Shown here in pieces: positions 47,353-60,150 of a stretch of 64,000 nt of DNA. Source of the DNA: Mycobacterium sp. GA-1199 (lineage in GTDB: Bacteria > Actinomycetota > Actinomycetes > Mycobacteriales > Mycobacteriaceae). The stretch covers positions 62,001-126,000 of the forward strand of contig NZ_LQIX01000004.1 in NCBI RefSeq assembly GCF_001500045.1, written 5' to 3'. Positions within the stretch are counted from its first letter, which is position 1. Every line of letters starts with the position of its first letter. The position numbers and the translations under genes are program-made. The notes below the pieces were generated by a model that was given only the letters and a program-made list of their open reading frames with translations, searched no databases and was not told where the DNA came from.

Positions 47353-48397
47353 CCTCTTCGGTGTGCTGCTGACGGTGCTGCTGCTGGCCGTCAACGCGTT
47401 CTTCGTCGCGTCGGAGTTCGCGTTGATCTCCGCGCGACGCGACCGACTGGAGGCGTTGGCCGAACAGGGCAAGAAGAGCGCCGTCACCGTGATCCGCGCC
47501 GGTGAACACCTTTCGCTGATGCTCGCGGGCGCTCAGCTGGGCATCACGATCTGCTCGATCCTGCTCGGTCGCGTCGGTGAACCCGCGGTCGCGCATCTGC
47601 TGGAGAAGCCGTTCGACGCCGTGGGCGTACCCGATGCTGTGCTGCACTCGGTGTCCTTCGTCGTCGCACTGGCCATCGTGGTCATCCTGCACGTGTTGCT
47701 CGGCGAGATGGTGCCGAAGAACATCGCGATCGCCGGCCCGGAGTCGGCGGCCATGTTGCTGATACCGACCTATCTGGTGTGGATCCGCATGGCGCGGCCC
47801 CTGATCGCGTTCTACAACTGGTGCGCCAACATCGTCCTGCGGATGTTCCGGGTGGAGCCCAAGGACGAACTCGACGTCACGGTATCGACGGTGGAGTTGT
47901 CGGAGATGATCGCCGAATCGCTGTCCGAGGGGCTGCTCGATCCCGAGGAACACAGCAGGCTCACCCGCGCCCTGCAGATCCGTGACCGCGCGGTCAAGGA
48001 CGTCGCATTCCCGCTGCGCGACATCAGAACGGTGTCCGTGGCCCGCGAAGGGGCGGGACCCACGGTGGGTGCCGTCGAAGACGCGCTGGCCGAGACGGGC
48101 TACTCCCGCTTCCCCATCACCGACGCGTCCGGGACCTACCTGGGTTATCTGCACATCAAGGACGTGCTGGCGTTCGTCAACGACCCCGACGCCGTGCTGG
48201 ACCTCTCGATGGTGCGCCCACTGCCGGTGGTGCCGGCGTCGCTGCCGTTGCCCGACGCGTTGTCGCGGCTGCGGCGCACCAACAGCCACCTGGCGCTGGT
48301 GACTGCACCCGACGGCAGTGTGGAAGCGATGGTGGCGCTCGAGGACCTCGTCGAAGACCTGGTGGGCACCGTGCGCGACGGGACCCACCGTGTCTGA
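47345..48397 (+). CDS. CNNM-type membrane protein, second paralogue (Rv1841c-like)
   Basis: 350 residues. A DUF21 domain ([58 protein letters not shown]) and a CBS pair (about 205-345; [38 protein letters not shown]) are visible. The CorC/HlyC C-terminal domain seen in the preceding paralogue is absent. Overlaps the upstream gene by 8 bp and the downstream one by 8 bp. Confidence 0.88.
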   Translation: MGDLFGVLLTVLLLAVNAFFVASEFALISARRDRLEALAEQGKKSAVTVIRAGEHLSLMLAGAQLGITICSILLGRVGEPAVAHLLEKPFDAVGVPDAVLHSVSFVVALAIVVILHVLLGEMVPKNIAIAGPESAAMLLIPTYLVWIRMARPLIAFYNWCANIVLRMFRVEPKDELDVTVSTVELSEMIAESLSEGLLDPEEHSRLTRALQIRDRAVKDVAFPLRDIRTVSVAREGAGPTVGAVEDALAETGYSRFPITDASGTYLGYLHIKDVLAFVNDPDAVLDLSMVRPLPVVPASLPLPDALSRLRRTNSHLALVTAPDGSVEAMVALEDLVEDLVGTVRDGTHRV

Positions 48398-49286
48398 CGT
48401 CGCCGTGCGCACAGTGCTCGTGCTCGGCGAGTCGGACTGGAGCGCCCGTGAGCGGGCGCATCAGCGCCGCGTCGATGCGTTCTGCTCACCGCATCGTCGC
48501 CGGGCCCGGTGTGGTGAGAACCACCCGGTCTGGGACTTCCTGTTCACCTACTACAGCCTTCGACCCGGCAGGCTGCGGGTGTGGCACCCCGGCTTCGGGG
48601 TCGCCCTGGCCGGCGGCGGCGCGCGGCGCTTCCTGGGCCGAACGGGGTACGCCGCTGACTCCGACGGTGTGGTGGTGAGCCGCGAGTACCTGTCGGCGCG
48701 CATCGACACCGTCCGGTTCGTCGGCCGCCTGTTGCGGGCGACAGCGGCGCGCCCGGCCCGACTGAACTGTTTCGGGCTGCACGAGTGGGCGATGGTCTAC
48801 CGGTCGCCGACCGTGCGCCACGACCGGGTACCGCTACGGCTCGGCGCCGCGGGCACCGACGCGGTCGTCGAGTCGATGCCTTTGCGCTGCAGTCACTTCG
48901 ACGCATTCCGCTTTTTCACCGAACCCGCCGTCGCGCGTAACGTCCAACAGCTGACCCGGCAGAGCCAGGTCGCCACGGAACAACCTGGCTGTTTGCACGC
49001 CGCGATGGATCTGTACAAGTGGTCTTTCAAGCTCGGCCCGCTCGTCGACTCCGAGTTCGTGATGGACTGCCTCGAGCTGGCCGCCGAAGCCCGCGAACTC
49101 GACATGCGGGCCAGCCCCTATGATCTCCGCGAATACGGATTCGAGCCGATCGCGATCGAGACACCGGCCGGTCGCGCCGAATACGTGCGGATCCAGCAGA
49201 CCATCGCGGAGCGGGCGGCGCCGCTGCGGGCCGCCCTCGCCGATCAGTGCGAACGGCTCCTGACCGCGGCTGTCCGGGACGGCTGA
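48390..49286 (+). CDS. Protein of a family annotated as 3-methyladenine DNA glycosylase
   Basis: 298 residues from GTG 48390 ([18 protein letters not shown]), overlapping the CNNM stop. Motifs are REYLSAR-type, ENHPVWDFLFTYYSLRPGRL, RVWHPGFGVALAGGGAR, LNCFGLHEWAMVYRSP and GCLHAAMDLYKWSFKLGPLVDSE. The family is widely named 3-methyladenine DNA glycosylase in actinobacteria, but I cannot see a classical AlkA, Tag or Mag fold, so the function is an inherited annotation only. A role in DNA repair is unverified. Confidence 0.55.
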   Translation: MSDVAVRTVLVLGESDWSARERAHQRRVDAFCSPHRRRARCGENHPVWDFLFTYYSLRPGRLRVWHPGFGVALAGGGARRFLGRTGYAADSDGVVVSREYLSARIDTVRFVGRLLRATAARPARLNCFGLHEWAMVYRSPTVRHDRVPLRLGAAGTDAVVESMPLRCSHFDAFRFFTEPAVARNVQQLTRQSQVATEQPGCLHAAMDLYKWSFKLGPLVDSEFVMDCLELAAEARELDMRASPYDLREYGFEPIAIETPAGRAEYVRIQQTIAERAAPLRAALADQCERLLTAAVRDG

Positions 49287-49351
49287 CCAGCCGGTTGCGG
49301 AAAAGCCGGGTTACCGCTGGGTAAGCTGGGACGACAGTTCTAGGAGGAATG

Positions 49352-51559
49352 ATGACCGATCGCGTGACGGTGGGGAACCTGCGCGTGGCCCGGGTGCTGT
49401 ACGACTTCATCAACAACGAGGCGTTGCCCGGCACCGACATCGACCCCGACACCTTTTGGTCCGGGGTGGACAAGGTCGTCGCCGATCTGACGCCCAAGAA
49501 CGAAGAACTGCTGGCCAGGCGCGACGACCTGCAGGCCCGCATCGACAAGTGGCACCGGCAGCGGGTCATCGAGCCGCTCGACCACGACGCGTACAAGACG
49601 TTCCTCACCGAGATCGGGTACCTGCTCCCCGAGCCCGACGACTTCACGATCACCACTGCCGGCGTCGACGACGAGATCACCACGACCGCCGGACCTCAGC
49701 TGGTGGTGCCGATCCTCAACGCCCGCTTCGCGCTGAACGCCGCGAACGCCCGCTGGGGCTCACTCTACGACGCGCTCTACGGCACCGACGTGATCTCCGA
49801 GGACGACGGCGCCGAGAAGGGCGGCAGTTACAACAAGGTTCGCGGCGACAAGGTCATCGCCTACGCCCGCCGATTCCTCGACGGCGCCGCACCGTTGGCG
49901 TCCGGCTCCTGGAGTGAGGCGACCGGCCTACGCATCGACGACCGTCAGCTCCTCGTCGACCTCGGCGACGGCAACTCGGTCGGGCTGGCCGCGCCCGAGC
50001 AGTTCGTCGGTTACACCGGAGAGCTCGGCTCGCCGCAATGGTCGGTGCTGATGCGCAACAACGGATTACATGTCGAAATCCTCGTCGACCCGCAGTCGCC
50101 CGTCGGTTCGACCGACGCCGCGGGCATCAAGGACGTCGTCCTGGAATCCGCGGTCACCACGATCATGGACTTCGAGGACTCGGTCGCTGCCGTCGACGCC
50201 GAGGACAAGGTGCTCGGGTACCGGAACTGGCTGGGCCTCAACCGCGGTGACCTCACCGAAGAGGTGACCAAGGGCGGTGAGACCTTCACCCGCAAGCTCA
50301 ACGAGGACCGCACCTACACCACCCCGGACGGCGAAGGCGAGCTGACCCTGCCCGGCCGCAGCCTGCTGTTCGTGCGCAACGTCGGCCACCTGATGACCAA
50401 CGATGCGATCGTCAGGACAGACGGCAACGGCGAAGAGGCCGAAGTGTTCGAGGGCATCCAGGACGCGCTGTTCACCAGCCTCATCGCGATCCACGGCCTC
50501 AAGTCGGGCGACGGTAACGGTCCTTTGGTCAACAGCCGCACCGGTTCGGTGTACATCGTCAAGCCCAAGATGCACGGCCCCGACGAGGTGGCCTACACGG
50601 TCGAGTTGTTCAGCCGCGTCGAGGATGTGCTCGGGTTGCCCGCCAACACCCTCAAGGTCGGCATCATGGACGAGGAGCGCCGCACCACTGTCAACCTGAA
50701 GGCCTGCGTCAAGGCCGCCGCCGACCGGGTGGTGTTCATCAACACCGGTTTCCTCGACCGCACCGGCGACGAGATCCACACCTCGATGGAGGCCGGCCCG
50801 ATGATCCGCAAGGGCGCGATGAAGAGCACCCAGTGGATCCAGGCCTACGAGGACCAGAACGTCGACATCGGTCTGGCCACCGGTTTCTCCGGCAAGGCCC
50901 AGATCGGCAAGGGCATGTGGGCGATGACCGACTTGATGGCCGACATGGTCGAGCAGAAGATCGGCCAGCCCAAGGCCGGTGCCACCACCGCGTGGGTGCC
51001 GTCGCCGACCGCGGCGACGCTGCATGCCATGCACTACCACGAGGTCGATGTGTACGCGGTGCACAAGGATCTCGAAGGTGAAAAGCGCACCAGCGTCGAG
51101 CAGCTGCTGGCGGTTCCGCTGGCCAAGGAGCTCGCGTGGGCGCCCGAGGAGATCCGCGAAGAGGTCGACAACAACTGCCAGTCGATCCTCGGGTACGTGG
51201 TGCGCTGGATCGACGCTGGTGTCGGCTGCTCGAAGGTGCCCGACATCCACAACATTGCGCTGATGGAAGACCGTGCGACGCTGCGCATTTCGAGCCAACT
51301 GCTGGCGAACTGGCTGCGTCACGGCGTCATCACACCCGACGATGTGGTGGCCAGCCTCAAGCGGATGGCCGCGATTGTCGACAAGCAGAACGAGCAGGAT
51401 CCCGAATTCAAGCCGATGGCAACGGATCCGGACCACAACATCGCGTTCCAGGCCGCGCAGGAGTTGATCCTCTCGGGAGCCGAACAGCCGAACGGCTACA
51501 CCGAGCCGATCCTGCATCGGCGCCGCCGCGAATACAAGGCCGCACACGGCGGTGCGTGA
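49352..51559 (+). CDS. glcB: Malate synthase G
   Basis: 735 residues from ATG 49352; AGGAGG at 49342-49347 favours it over the ATG at 49349. [19 protein letters not shown] and [17 protein letters not shown] are as in M. tuberculosis GlcB. Active-site region [23 protein letters not shown] and [20 protein letters not shown] segments are present, together with [15 protein letters not shown] and [17 protein letters not shown]. It condenses glyoxylate and acetyl-CoA to malate in the glyoxylate shunt. Monocistronic, with a VWA protein 37 bp downstream. Confidence 0.98.
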   Translation: MTDRVTVGNLRVARVLYDFINNEALPGTDIDPDTFWSGVDKVVADLTPKNEELLARRDDLQARIDKWHRQRVIEPLDHDAYKTFLTEIGYLLPEPDDFTITTAGVDDEITTTAGPQLVVPILNARFALNAANARWGSLYDALYGTDVISEDDGAEKGGSYNKVRGDKVIAYARRFLDGAAPLASGSWSEATGLRIDDRQLLVDLGDGNSVGLAAPEQFVGYTGELGSPQWSVLMRNNGLHVEILVDPQSPVGSTDAAGIKDVVLESAVTTIMDFEDSVAAVDAEDKVLGYRNWLGLNRGDLTEEVTKGGETFTRKLNEDRTYTTPDGEGELTLPGRSLLFVRNVGHLMTNDAIVRTDGNGEEAEVFEGIQDALFTSLIAIHGLKSGDGNGPLVNSRTGSVYIVKPKMHGPDEVAYTVELFSRVEDVLGLPANTLKVGIMDEERRTTVNLKACVKAAADRVVFINTGFLDRTGDEIHTSMEAGPMIRKGAMKSTQWIQAYEDQNVDIGLATGFSGKAQIGKGMWAMTDLMADMVEQKIGQPKAGATTAWVPSPTAATLHAMHYHEVDVYAVHKDLEGEKRTSVEQLLAVPLAKELAWAPEEIREEVDNNCQSILGYVVRWIDAGVGCSKVPDIHNIALMEDRATLRISSQLLANWLRHGVITPDDVVASLKRMAAIVDKQNEQDPEFKPMATDPDHNIAFQAAQELILSGAEQPNGYTEPILHRRRREYKAAHGGA

Positions 51560-51596
51560 TCCGGTGACCGGTCGGCGTCGCAAGTAGAGGGCGGAA

Positions 51597-53630
51597 GTGG
51601 GCAGGCACAGTAAACCGGATCCCAAAGATTCGGCAGGCGATTTCGGCGACCGTCACGACGAGTCGCAGACCGAACGCTTCGGCTACCTCGGCGACCGTCC
51701 GGAACCGGGGCCCGGAACTCAGGACGCGGGCTACGGCTCCGAGTACGGCGATATCGACCGTTCCGGCTATGCGGATGGTCCCGAAGGCCCGCGCTACTCG
51801 GATCACGAGGCCGACTACGCGGATCACGGAAGCGGTGGGTCGGCTCCTCCGCCGCGCTCGGGTCCGCAGCACAGCGGCGAGTGGGAGGGCGGCGAGTGGA
51901 CGGGTAGCCATCGAGCGCTGACCCCGGGCAGGCGCGGCGTCAGCGTCGGAGTCATCGCTGCCCTGGTCGCGGTCGTGGTGCTCGTCGGCGCGGTCATCCT
52001 GTGGCGGTTCTTCGGTGACGCGTTGTCCGACCGCACCGATCAAGCCGCCGCGCGGTGCGTCGACGGTGAGCTGTCGGTCGCGGTGGTGGCCGACCCTAAC
52101 ATCGCCGAGCCGATCCAGTCGCTGGCCAACCGGTACAACGAGACCGCTGCCCCGGTGGCCGACAAATGCGTGAAGATCGGCGTCAAACCCGCCGAGTCGG
52201 ACCAGGTGGTCAACGGCTTCACCGAGGCCTGGCCCCAGGGGTTGGGCGATCGGCCCGCCCTGTGGGTTCCGGGCAGCTCGGTGTCGGCGGCCCGGCTCGA
52301 GGCCTCGTCGGGAGCGCAAACCATCATCGACAGCCGCTCGCTGGCTACGTCACCGGTGGTGCTGGCCGTTCGACCAGAGTTGAAGAACGCTCTGGCGCAA
52401 CAGAACTGGTCGACCCTGCCGGCCCTGCAGAGCAACCCCTCGTCATTGGACGGGCTGAATCTGCCCGGTTGGGGCTCGTTGCGGCTGGTGCTGCCGCTGA
52501 GCGGCGACAGCGATGCGTCGTACCTGGCCGCGGAGGCGATTGCGGCCGCGTCGGTACCGGCCGGCGCGCCGGCCAGTGACGGCACCCGCGCGGTGAACAC
52601 GGTGGTGGCGGGCCAGCCGCAGCTGCCGGACAAGAAGACCTCTACCGCGTTCGACGCGTTGGTCAATGCATCCGATCCGGCGGCGGCCCCCGTGCATGCC
52701 GTCGCGATCACCGAACAGCAGCTGTATCAGCGCAGCACCGGTCTACAGAATGCCGCCGGTGTGGTCTCGGGATGGCTGCCGCCCGGCCCCGCGCCGATGG
52801 CCGATTACCCGACCGTGTTGGTGTCGGGCGATTGGCTGTCGCAGGAGCAGAAGAGCGCCGCCAGCGAATTCGCCCGATTCATGCGGAAGCCCGAACAACT
52901 CGCGGAATTGGCGAAGGCCGGTTTCCGCACCCCGGAGGGGACGTTGCCCGACAGTGACGTCGTGGACTTCGGGCCGGTGCCTGCTCCACTGTCGGTGGGC
53001 GACGACCAGACGCGCGCGCGGCTGGCCGACGCGTTGACCGCCCCGGCGGCCAACCCGGCGGTGACGATCATGCTCGACCAGTCGATGCCCACCGACGAAG
53101 GCGGACGGAGCCGGCTGCAGAACGTCGTCGCCGCGCTCAACGCGCGGTTGCAGGCGTTACCGGCCTCGTCGGCGGTGGGGCTGTGGACGTTCGACGGCAC
53201 CGCGGGCCGCTCGGAGGTGAGCACCGGACCGCTGAGCGATCAAGTCGACGGCCTGCCCCGGTCGGCGGCGTTGACGGCGGCTCTGGACGAACAGTCCGCC
53301 TCCGGCGGGGGTGCGGTCTCGTTCACCACGCTGCGGCTGGTCTACACCGAAGCGATGGCGAATTTCCGTGAGGGACAGCAGAATTCGATCCTCGTGATCA
53401 CCGCCGGGCCGCACACCGACCAGACCCTCAACGGAGAAGGGTTGCAGCAGTACGTCCGCGGCGCGTTCGACGAGGCCAGGCCGGTGGCCGTCAACGTCAT
53501 CGACTTCGGTCCGGACTCCGATCGCGCGACGTGGGAGGCCGTGGCCGAGATCAGCGGCGGCAGCTACCAGAACCTCGCCAGCTCCGACTCCCCCGAGCTG
53601 ACGGCCGCGATCGCGAATTTCCTCGGTTAG
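51597..53630 (+). CDS. Membrane-anchored solute-binding/VWA-domain protein (Rv1836c-like)
   Basis: 677 residues, the same as I recall for Rv1836c. A Glu/Asp/Gly-rich cytoplasmic N-terminus (about 1-115) precedes one membrane helix (GVIAALVAVVVLVGAVILW, about 117-140). Then comes an extracellular periplasmic-binding-like domain (about 150-460) and a C-terminal von Willebrand A domain (about 480-677; VTIMLDQSMPTDEGG resembling a MIDAS, with DQSMP in place of DxSxS). Cell-envelope role unknown; follows glcB by 37 bp. Confidence 0.85.
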   Translation: MGRHSKPDPKDSAGDFGDRHDESQTERFGYLGDRPEPGPGTQDAGYGSEYGDIDRSGYADGPEGPRYSDHEADYADHGSGGSAPPPRSGPQHSGEWEGGEWTGSHRALTPGRRGVSVGVIAALVAVVVLVGAVILWRFFGDALSDRTDQAAARCVDGELSVAVVADPNIAEPIQSLANRYNETAAPVADKCVKIGVKPAESDQVVNGFTEAWPQGLGDRPALWVPGSSVSAARLEASSGAQTIIDSRSLATSPVVLAVRPELKNALAQQNWSTLPALQSNPSSLDGLNLPGWGSLRLVLPLSGDSDASYLAAEAIAAASVPAGAPASDGTRAVNTVVAGQPQLPDKKTSTAFDALVNASDPAAAPVHAVAITEQQLYQRSTGLQNAAGVVSGWLPPGPAPMADYPTVLVSGDWLSQEQKSAASEFARFMRKPEQLAELAKAGFRTPEGTLPDSDVVDFGPVPAPLSVGDDQTRARLADALTAPAANPAVTIMLDQSMPTDEGGRSRLQNVVAALNARLQALPASSAVGLWTFDGTAGRSEVSTGPLSDQVDGLPRSAALTAALDEQSASGGGAVSFTTLRLVYTEAMANFREGQQNSILVITAGPHTDQTLNGEGLQQYVRGAFDEARPVAVNVIDFGPDSDRATWEAVAEISGGSYQNLASSDSPELTAAIANFLG

Positions 53631-53708
53631 CCTGCCGCGCTATTCGCCGAACGTGGGTTACCCGCACGCTTTTCGACGCTTGAACGTGTGTCGAGCCCAC
53701 ACTCGGAG

Positions 53709-53734
53709 CTATGGGCGGGCGCTATGGGCGGGCG
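53709..53734. repeat. 13-bp perfect tandem duplication
   Basis: CTATGGGCGGGCG occurs twice head-to-tail (53709-53721, 53722-53734), four bases before the gcvP stop, in the short convergent intergenic region. No other clear hairpin is visible in 53631-53738. Confidence 0.7.
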
Positions 53735-53738
53735 TCCG

Positions 53739-56585
<2,847 letters not shown>

Positions 56586-56624
56586 TCGGGCTACTCCAGA
56601 CGCGTGCAGGCAGAGGACCGCTGG

Positions 56625-56812
56625 CTCCTCCCCCTCTGTCGTCGGTGCCTGAGAGATTCGGCGTATCCGCCTTTCCCCATGGGCGGGTAAGCAGCGCGCT
56701 TACCGCTTTCCAGAGGCATCGGGGCCTGCGCGGTCCGGGTGCCTGAGAGGTTGACGGAGAGGTATTGCTCCTTCGGCGTCCGTGACTGGCCGCCACGAAA
56801 CTCTCCCGCACA
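56625..56812 (-). promoter_or_regulatory. Tandem glycine riboswitch controlling gcvP
   Basis: Two aptamers of the gcvT motif are visible on the minus strand. The first (about 56812-56705) has CCGAAGGAGCAA, CCTCTCAGGCACC and CTCTGGAAAG. The second (about 56700-56625) has GGGGAAAGG, AATCTCTCAGGCACCG and CAGAGGGG. The repeated CTCTCAGGCA cores at 56740-56748 and 56645-56653 define the pair. The switch ends 40 nt before the gcvP start. Glycine binding to tandem aptamers activates gcv genes in this class. Confidence 0.9.
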
Positions 56813-56907
56813 AGCGCGATGCGTTGACGAGTTTACCGGCAGTCAACCGATCGTGACGATTGCATCCGGAGTCGCGATTGGGCTGGTCCGATAGCGGCCG
56901 GAACGGG

Positions 56908-57543
56908 TCAGCCGATCTTGCGGTCGCGGTGCTTGCGCCGCGATGCCAGCTCGTCCTCGGGAGCCGCGATCGACTCGCCGCCGTCGGCGCGCTCACCCGG
57001 GAAATCTGCGATTGCGCCGGTCAACTCCCGCATGGCGCCCGAAACCGCGATGCCGAACACGCCCTGACCGCCCTGCAGCAGGTCGACGACCTCTTCTGCC
57101 GACGTGCACTCGTAGACCGTGGTGCCATCGGAGAACAGCGTGATGTTGGCCAGATCGCGAACCCCGCGCTGACGCAGATGGTCGACGGCGACGCGGATGT
57201 TGTGCAGCGAGATGCCGGTGTCGAGCAGGCGTTTGACGATCTTGAGGACCAGGATGTCCTTGAACGAGTACAGCCGCTGGCTGCCTGAGCCGGCCGCGCT
57301 GCGGATGGACGGCACGACCAGTGATGTCCGTGCCCAGTAGTCGAGTTGGCGGTAGGTGATGCCGGCGATCTGACAGGCGCTGGGGCCGCGGTAGCCGACG
57401 AGCTCGTCGGGAACGGAGTTGTCGGGGAAAAGTCCGGCCTGGACGGGCTCTCCGGCCGGTTCCGGGGTCTTGGTCAGTTCTGAATCCGCGGGGCCGCTAG
57501 CAGCGGTGAGGTCCAGCTGCTCCTGACGTGGCGTGTCTCCCAC
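56908..57543 (-). CDS. resR: MerR-like transcriptional regulator (Rv1830-like, ResR/McdR)
   Basis: 211 residues from GTG 57543 (MGDTPRQEQLDLTAA), with AGAGGAA upstream. MerR-type winged HTH: ACQIAGITYRQLDYWART, SGSQRLYSFKDILVLKIVK, LDTGISLHNIRVAVDHL. The C-terminus ELASRRKHRDRKIG is as in Rv1830. In M. tuberculosis this protein controls growth and division genes and is under selection in clinical isolates (from memory). It lies upstream of gcvP on the same strand, beyond the riboswitch. Confidence 0.87.
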   Translation of the reverse strand: MGDTPRQEQLDLTAASGPADSELTKTPEPAGEPVQAGLFPDNSVPDELVGYRGPSACQIAGITYRQLDYWARTSLVVPSIRSAAGSGSQRLYSFKDILVLKIVKRLLDTGISLHNIRVAVDHLRQRGVRDLANITLFSDGTTVYECTSAEEVVDLLQGGQGVFGIAVSGAMRELTGAIADFPGERADGGESIAAPEDELASRRKHRDRKIG

Positions 57544-57702
57544 TTCTAGATTCCTCTCGCCGATCGAACCCGCGTCTGTGACCTGCGTGGGGCACACATT
57601 TGCCAAGCCCGAGTGAGTCGAGCATACGCTTCTCGCCGTCTGTGGACTGCCCATCAGTGGTCCGGCCCCCAAAGTATGGCTGCCCAATCCGCCGATGGGA
57701 AA

Positions 57703-57756
57703 ACCCTGCGCCGCGTGTCGAAGCGACGAGACGCTTCCGTGACAAACCCGCAGGGT
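57703..57756 (-). terminator. Nested hairpin after the DUF151 gene
   Basis: Outer arms ACCCTGCG/CGCAGGGT (57703-57710, 57749-57756) enclose inner arms GAAGCG/CGCTTC (57720-57725, 57732-57737). On the minus strand it starts 11 nt after the DUF151 stop. It also lies within the 223-bp leader region of resR. Confidence 0.5.
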
Positions 57757-57766
57757 GTCGATGGAG

Positions 57767-58261
57767 CTAGGTCGCCTTGAAGTCGTCCGGTGAGACGCTG
57801 TCGAGGAACTCCTTGAACTTTTCGACCTCGTCCTCGCGCACCGCGCCCGCCGCTTCGTCGTCGTTCTCGTCGGGAATGATCAGCCCGGCCTCGGCCAGCA
57901 CCGCTTCCTCGACGTAGATCGGCACCCCGACCCGCAGCGCGATCGCCACGGAGTCCGACGGGCGGGCCGACACCTTGATGTCGCGGTCGAAGATCAGGTC
58001 GGCGTAGAAGGTGCCTTCCTGCAGGTCGACGATGCGCACCTCTTTGAGCGAATGACCAAGCGCGGCAATGACATCTCGGATCAGATCATGCGTCAGCGGC
58101 CGGGCCGGCTCGACGCCCTGCTGTTCGAGTGCTATCGCGGCCGCCTCCGACTGGCCGATCCAGATGGGCAGATACCGGTCACCGTTGGACTCCCGCAGCA
58201 GCAGCACCGGCTGGTTCTGCGGCTGCTCCACGCGAATGCCGACCACACGAACCTCACCCAT
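57767..58261 (-). CDS. DUF151 bifunctional nuclease family protein (Rv1829-like)
   Basis: 164 residues. DUF151 (BFN) core: MGEVRVVGIRVEQPQNQPVL, DRYLPIWIGQSEAAAIALEQQG, RPLTHDLIRDVIAALGHSL, KVSARPSDSVAIALRVGVPI. The C-terminus is acidic (PDENDDEAAGAVREDEVEKF). Plant BFN proteins have DNase and RNase activity; bacterial function is unproven. Conserved between ftsR and resR in mycobacteria. Confidence 0.9.
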   Translation of the reverse strand: MGEVRVVGIRVEQPQNQPVLLLRESNGDRYLPIWIGQSEAAAIALEQQGVEPARPLTHDLIRDVIAALGHSLKEVRIVDLQEGTFYADLIFDRDIKVSARPSDSVAIALRVGVPIYVEEAVLAEAGLIIPDENDDEAAGAVREDEVEKFKEFLDSVSPDDFKAT

Positions 58262-58321
58262 CTGCGTCTGCCCTCCGCACCGAAGAAGCGAGCCTGTAAG
58301 CCATCGCTTCGAGTCTAATCC

Positions 58322-59062
58322 TCAGCGATCCAGTACGTCGCGCACCGCCGACTTGATCAACGATGTGTGCAAGGTGATCGCCAGGGCCGCCACTTCACGT
58401 GCCAGGTCGTCGGCCCGGTCGCGGGCGCCGGCCTTGTTGGCCTTGACGATTGGCCCGGCGATCTGGGCGATCAGATCGGACTGCCGATCAGCCGCCGACC
58501 GGAACGCCCGCAGATGCCGCGGCTCGACACCGTAATCCTCCAGGGCGCGCGCACACTGGGCGATCACCACCGAATGCTCGTCGAAGAATCCGCCACGTCC
58601 TGCGGTGATGATCCCGGCCTTGACGAGCGCACCCAGCAGTTCCTCTCCGACGCCCGAGCGCGCCAGCAGATCCTCCCGGGACAGCCGCACCTGCGTCGGC
58701 GCCACCGCAGCCGCACCCGCGGGATTGTCGGCGCCGTCAGCAGACACCGGAACCAAACGCGGTACCCCGTAGGCCGTTCCGTTTTCGGGCAGCTCGCCGT
58801 CGGGTTGTGCGTCCAGCTGAGCCTTGATCACCTTCAACGGCAGGTACTGGTCGCGTTGGGCGGTGAGGATGAACCGCAGGCGAGCGCAGTCGTAGGCGGT
58901 GAACCGCCGGTAACCCGACGCGGTGCGCTCCGGGGTGACCAGGCCTTCGGCCTCCAGGAACCGGATCTTGGAAATGGTCACGTCCGGGAAGTCCGGTCGC
59001 AGCAGATCGAGGACCGCTCCGATCGACATCCCAGTGAGCGCGGGAGTGTCGGGTGCACCCAT
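58322..59062 (-). CDS. ftsR: MerR-family cell-division regulator FtsR (Rv1828-like)
   Basis: 246 residues. The MerR N-terminal HTH is [20 protein letters not shown] with [23 protein letters not shown]; helices [23 protein letters not shown] follow. The C-terminal effector region (about 130-246) ends [15 protein letters not shown]. The Corynebacterium homologue activates ftsZ. It is adjacent to garA as odhI is to ftsR in corynebacteria. About 31 bp downstream of garA. Confidence 0.9.
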   Translation of the reverse strand: MGAPDTPALTGMSIGAVLDLLRPDFPDVTISKIRFLEAEGLVTPERTASGYRRFTAYDCARLRFILTAQRDQYLPLKVIKAQLDAQPDGELPENGTAYGVPRLVPVSADGADNPAGAAAVAPTQVRLSREDLLARSGVGEELLGALVKAGIITAGRGGFFDEHSVVIAQCARALEDYGVEPRHLRAFRSAADRQSDLIAQIAGPIVKANKAGARDRADDLAREVAALAITLHTSLIKSAVRDVLDR

Positions 59063-59093
59063 CGTTACTCTTCGCGCATGCGCTGGTCGACCA

Positions 59094-59573
59094 CTAGCCG
59101 GCCTGACCGCTGTCGTCGTTCTTCGGGCCGGTGAGAAACACCAGGCGGAACTTTCCGATCTGCACCTCGTCGCCGTTGGCGAGCACCGCGGAGTCCACGG
59201 GTTCGCGGTTGACGTAGGTGCCGTTGAGGCTGCCGACGTCGACCACCTGGAACTCGCCGCTCTCGAGGCGGAACTCGGCGTGCCTACGGCTCACCGTGAC
59301 GTCGTCGAGAAAGATGTCGCTGTCGGGATGCCGACCGGCCGACGTGGTGGGCTGGTCGAGCAGGAACCGGGAACCCGCGTTCGGCCCGCGCTTGACGACC
59401 AGCAGCGCCGATCCGGCAGGCAGACCTTCGACGCCCGAAACGGCGCCCTCGGCCCCCGCCGTGGCCGGGGCGTCCAGTTCGTTGAGGAAGTCGGCGCGGA
59501 AGACGGATGTCGTTTCCACGGTGACTTCGTCAGACGTCTGGTCGGTCCCAGAGTTCTGGTCGTTTTCCGTCAC
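59094..59573 (-). CDS. garA: GarA (FHA-domain regulator of 2-oxoglutarate and glutamate metabolism)
   Basis: 159 residues from GTG 59573. The N-terminal phospho-acceptor ETTSVFR (Thr residues about 20-22) is the PknB/PknG target. The FHA domain (about 75-145) has [20 protein letters not shown] (conserved GR, SRRH) and [20 protein letters not shown]. Unphosphorylated GarA inhibits 2-oxoglutarate dehydrogenase and NAD-glutamate dehydrogenase and activates glutamate synthase. Located between ftsR and gcvH, as in M. tuberculosis. Confidence 0.96.
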   Translation of the reverse strand: MTENDQNSGTDQTSDEVTVETTSVFRADFLNELDAPATAGAEGAVSGVEGLPAGSALLVVKRGPNAGSRFLLDQPTTSAGRHPDSDIFLDDVTVSRRHAEFRLESGEFQVVDVGSLNGTYVNREPVDSAVLANGDEVQIGKFRLVFLTGPKNDDSGQAG

Positions 59574-59707
59574 CCGCTGCTCCTAACTGGCTGCTGTGGC
59601 GATACCGCGTCTCTGTTGTCGACCGTACCGCGCGGCGAGCGCGATTGTGCCCACCACCGCCGGATCCGCCCTAGTTGGCGTCCGGTCTGCAAAACCCTAA
59701 CAACCCG

Positions 59708-60103
59708 TCACTCGCTCACTGTGCCGCGGTAGCCGTCGGCGTCCAGCAGCGTGCTCAGCCCCTCCCCCAGGGCGGCGGCGTCTGCCTGCAGCTCGACCAG
59801 CCAACCCTCCCCGTAGGGATCGGAGTTCACGAGCTGCGGACTCCCCTCGAGATCACCGTTGACGGCAACGACTTTCGCGGTAATGGGCGCGTACAGGTCC
59901 GACACCGACTTGGTGGACTCGACCTCGCCGAACGACTCGCCGGCGGTCACCTCGGCGCCGACGTCGGGCAGCTGGACGAACACCACGTCACCGAGCGCCG
60001 CCTGGGCATAGTCGGTGATACCGACGCGCACGGTGTCCTCGCCGGTGCGCAGCACCCACTCGTGTTCCTCGGTGTAGTGCAGGTCGGCTGGGATTTCGCT
60101 CAC
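59708..60103 (-). CDS. gcvH: Glycine cleavage system H protein
   Basis: 131 residues from GTG 60103 ([17 protein letters not shown]). Lipoyl-domain motif [20 protein letters not shown] with the lipoylated Lys, and [15 protein letters not shown]. It shuttles the aminomethyl group from GcvP to GcvT. Separated from gcvP by the garA-ftsR-DUF151-resR block and not under the visible riboswitch. Confidence 0.96.
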   Translation of the reverse strand: MSEIPADLHYTEEHEWVLRTGEDTVRVGITDYAQAALGDVVFVQLPDVGAEVTAGESFGEVESTKSVSDLYAPITAKVVAVNGDLEGSPQLVNSDPYGEGWLVELQADAAALGEGLSTLLDADGYRGTVSE

Positions 60104-60150
60104 GGCGCTCCTCGTTGTTCAGCGGTTCGGCCCGGGTTGGCAACCGACCC

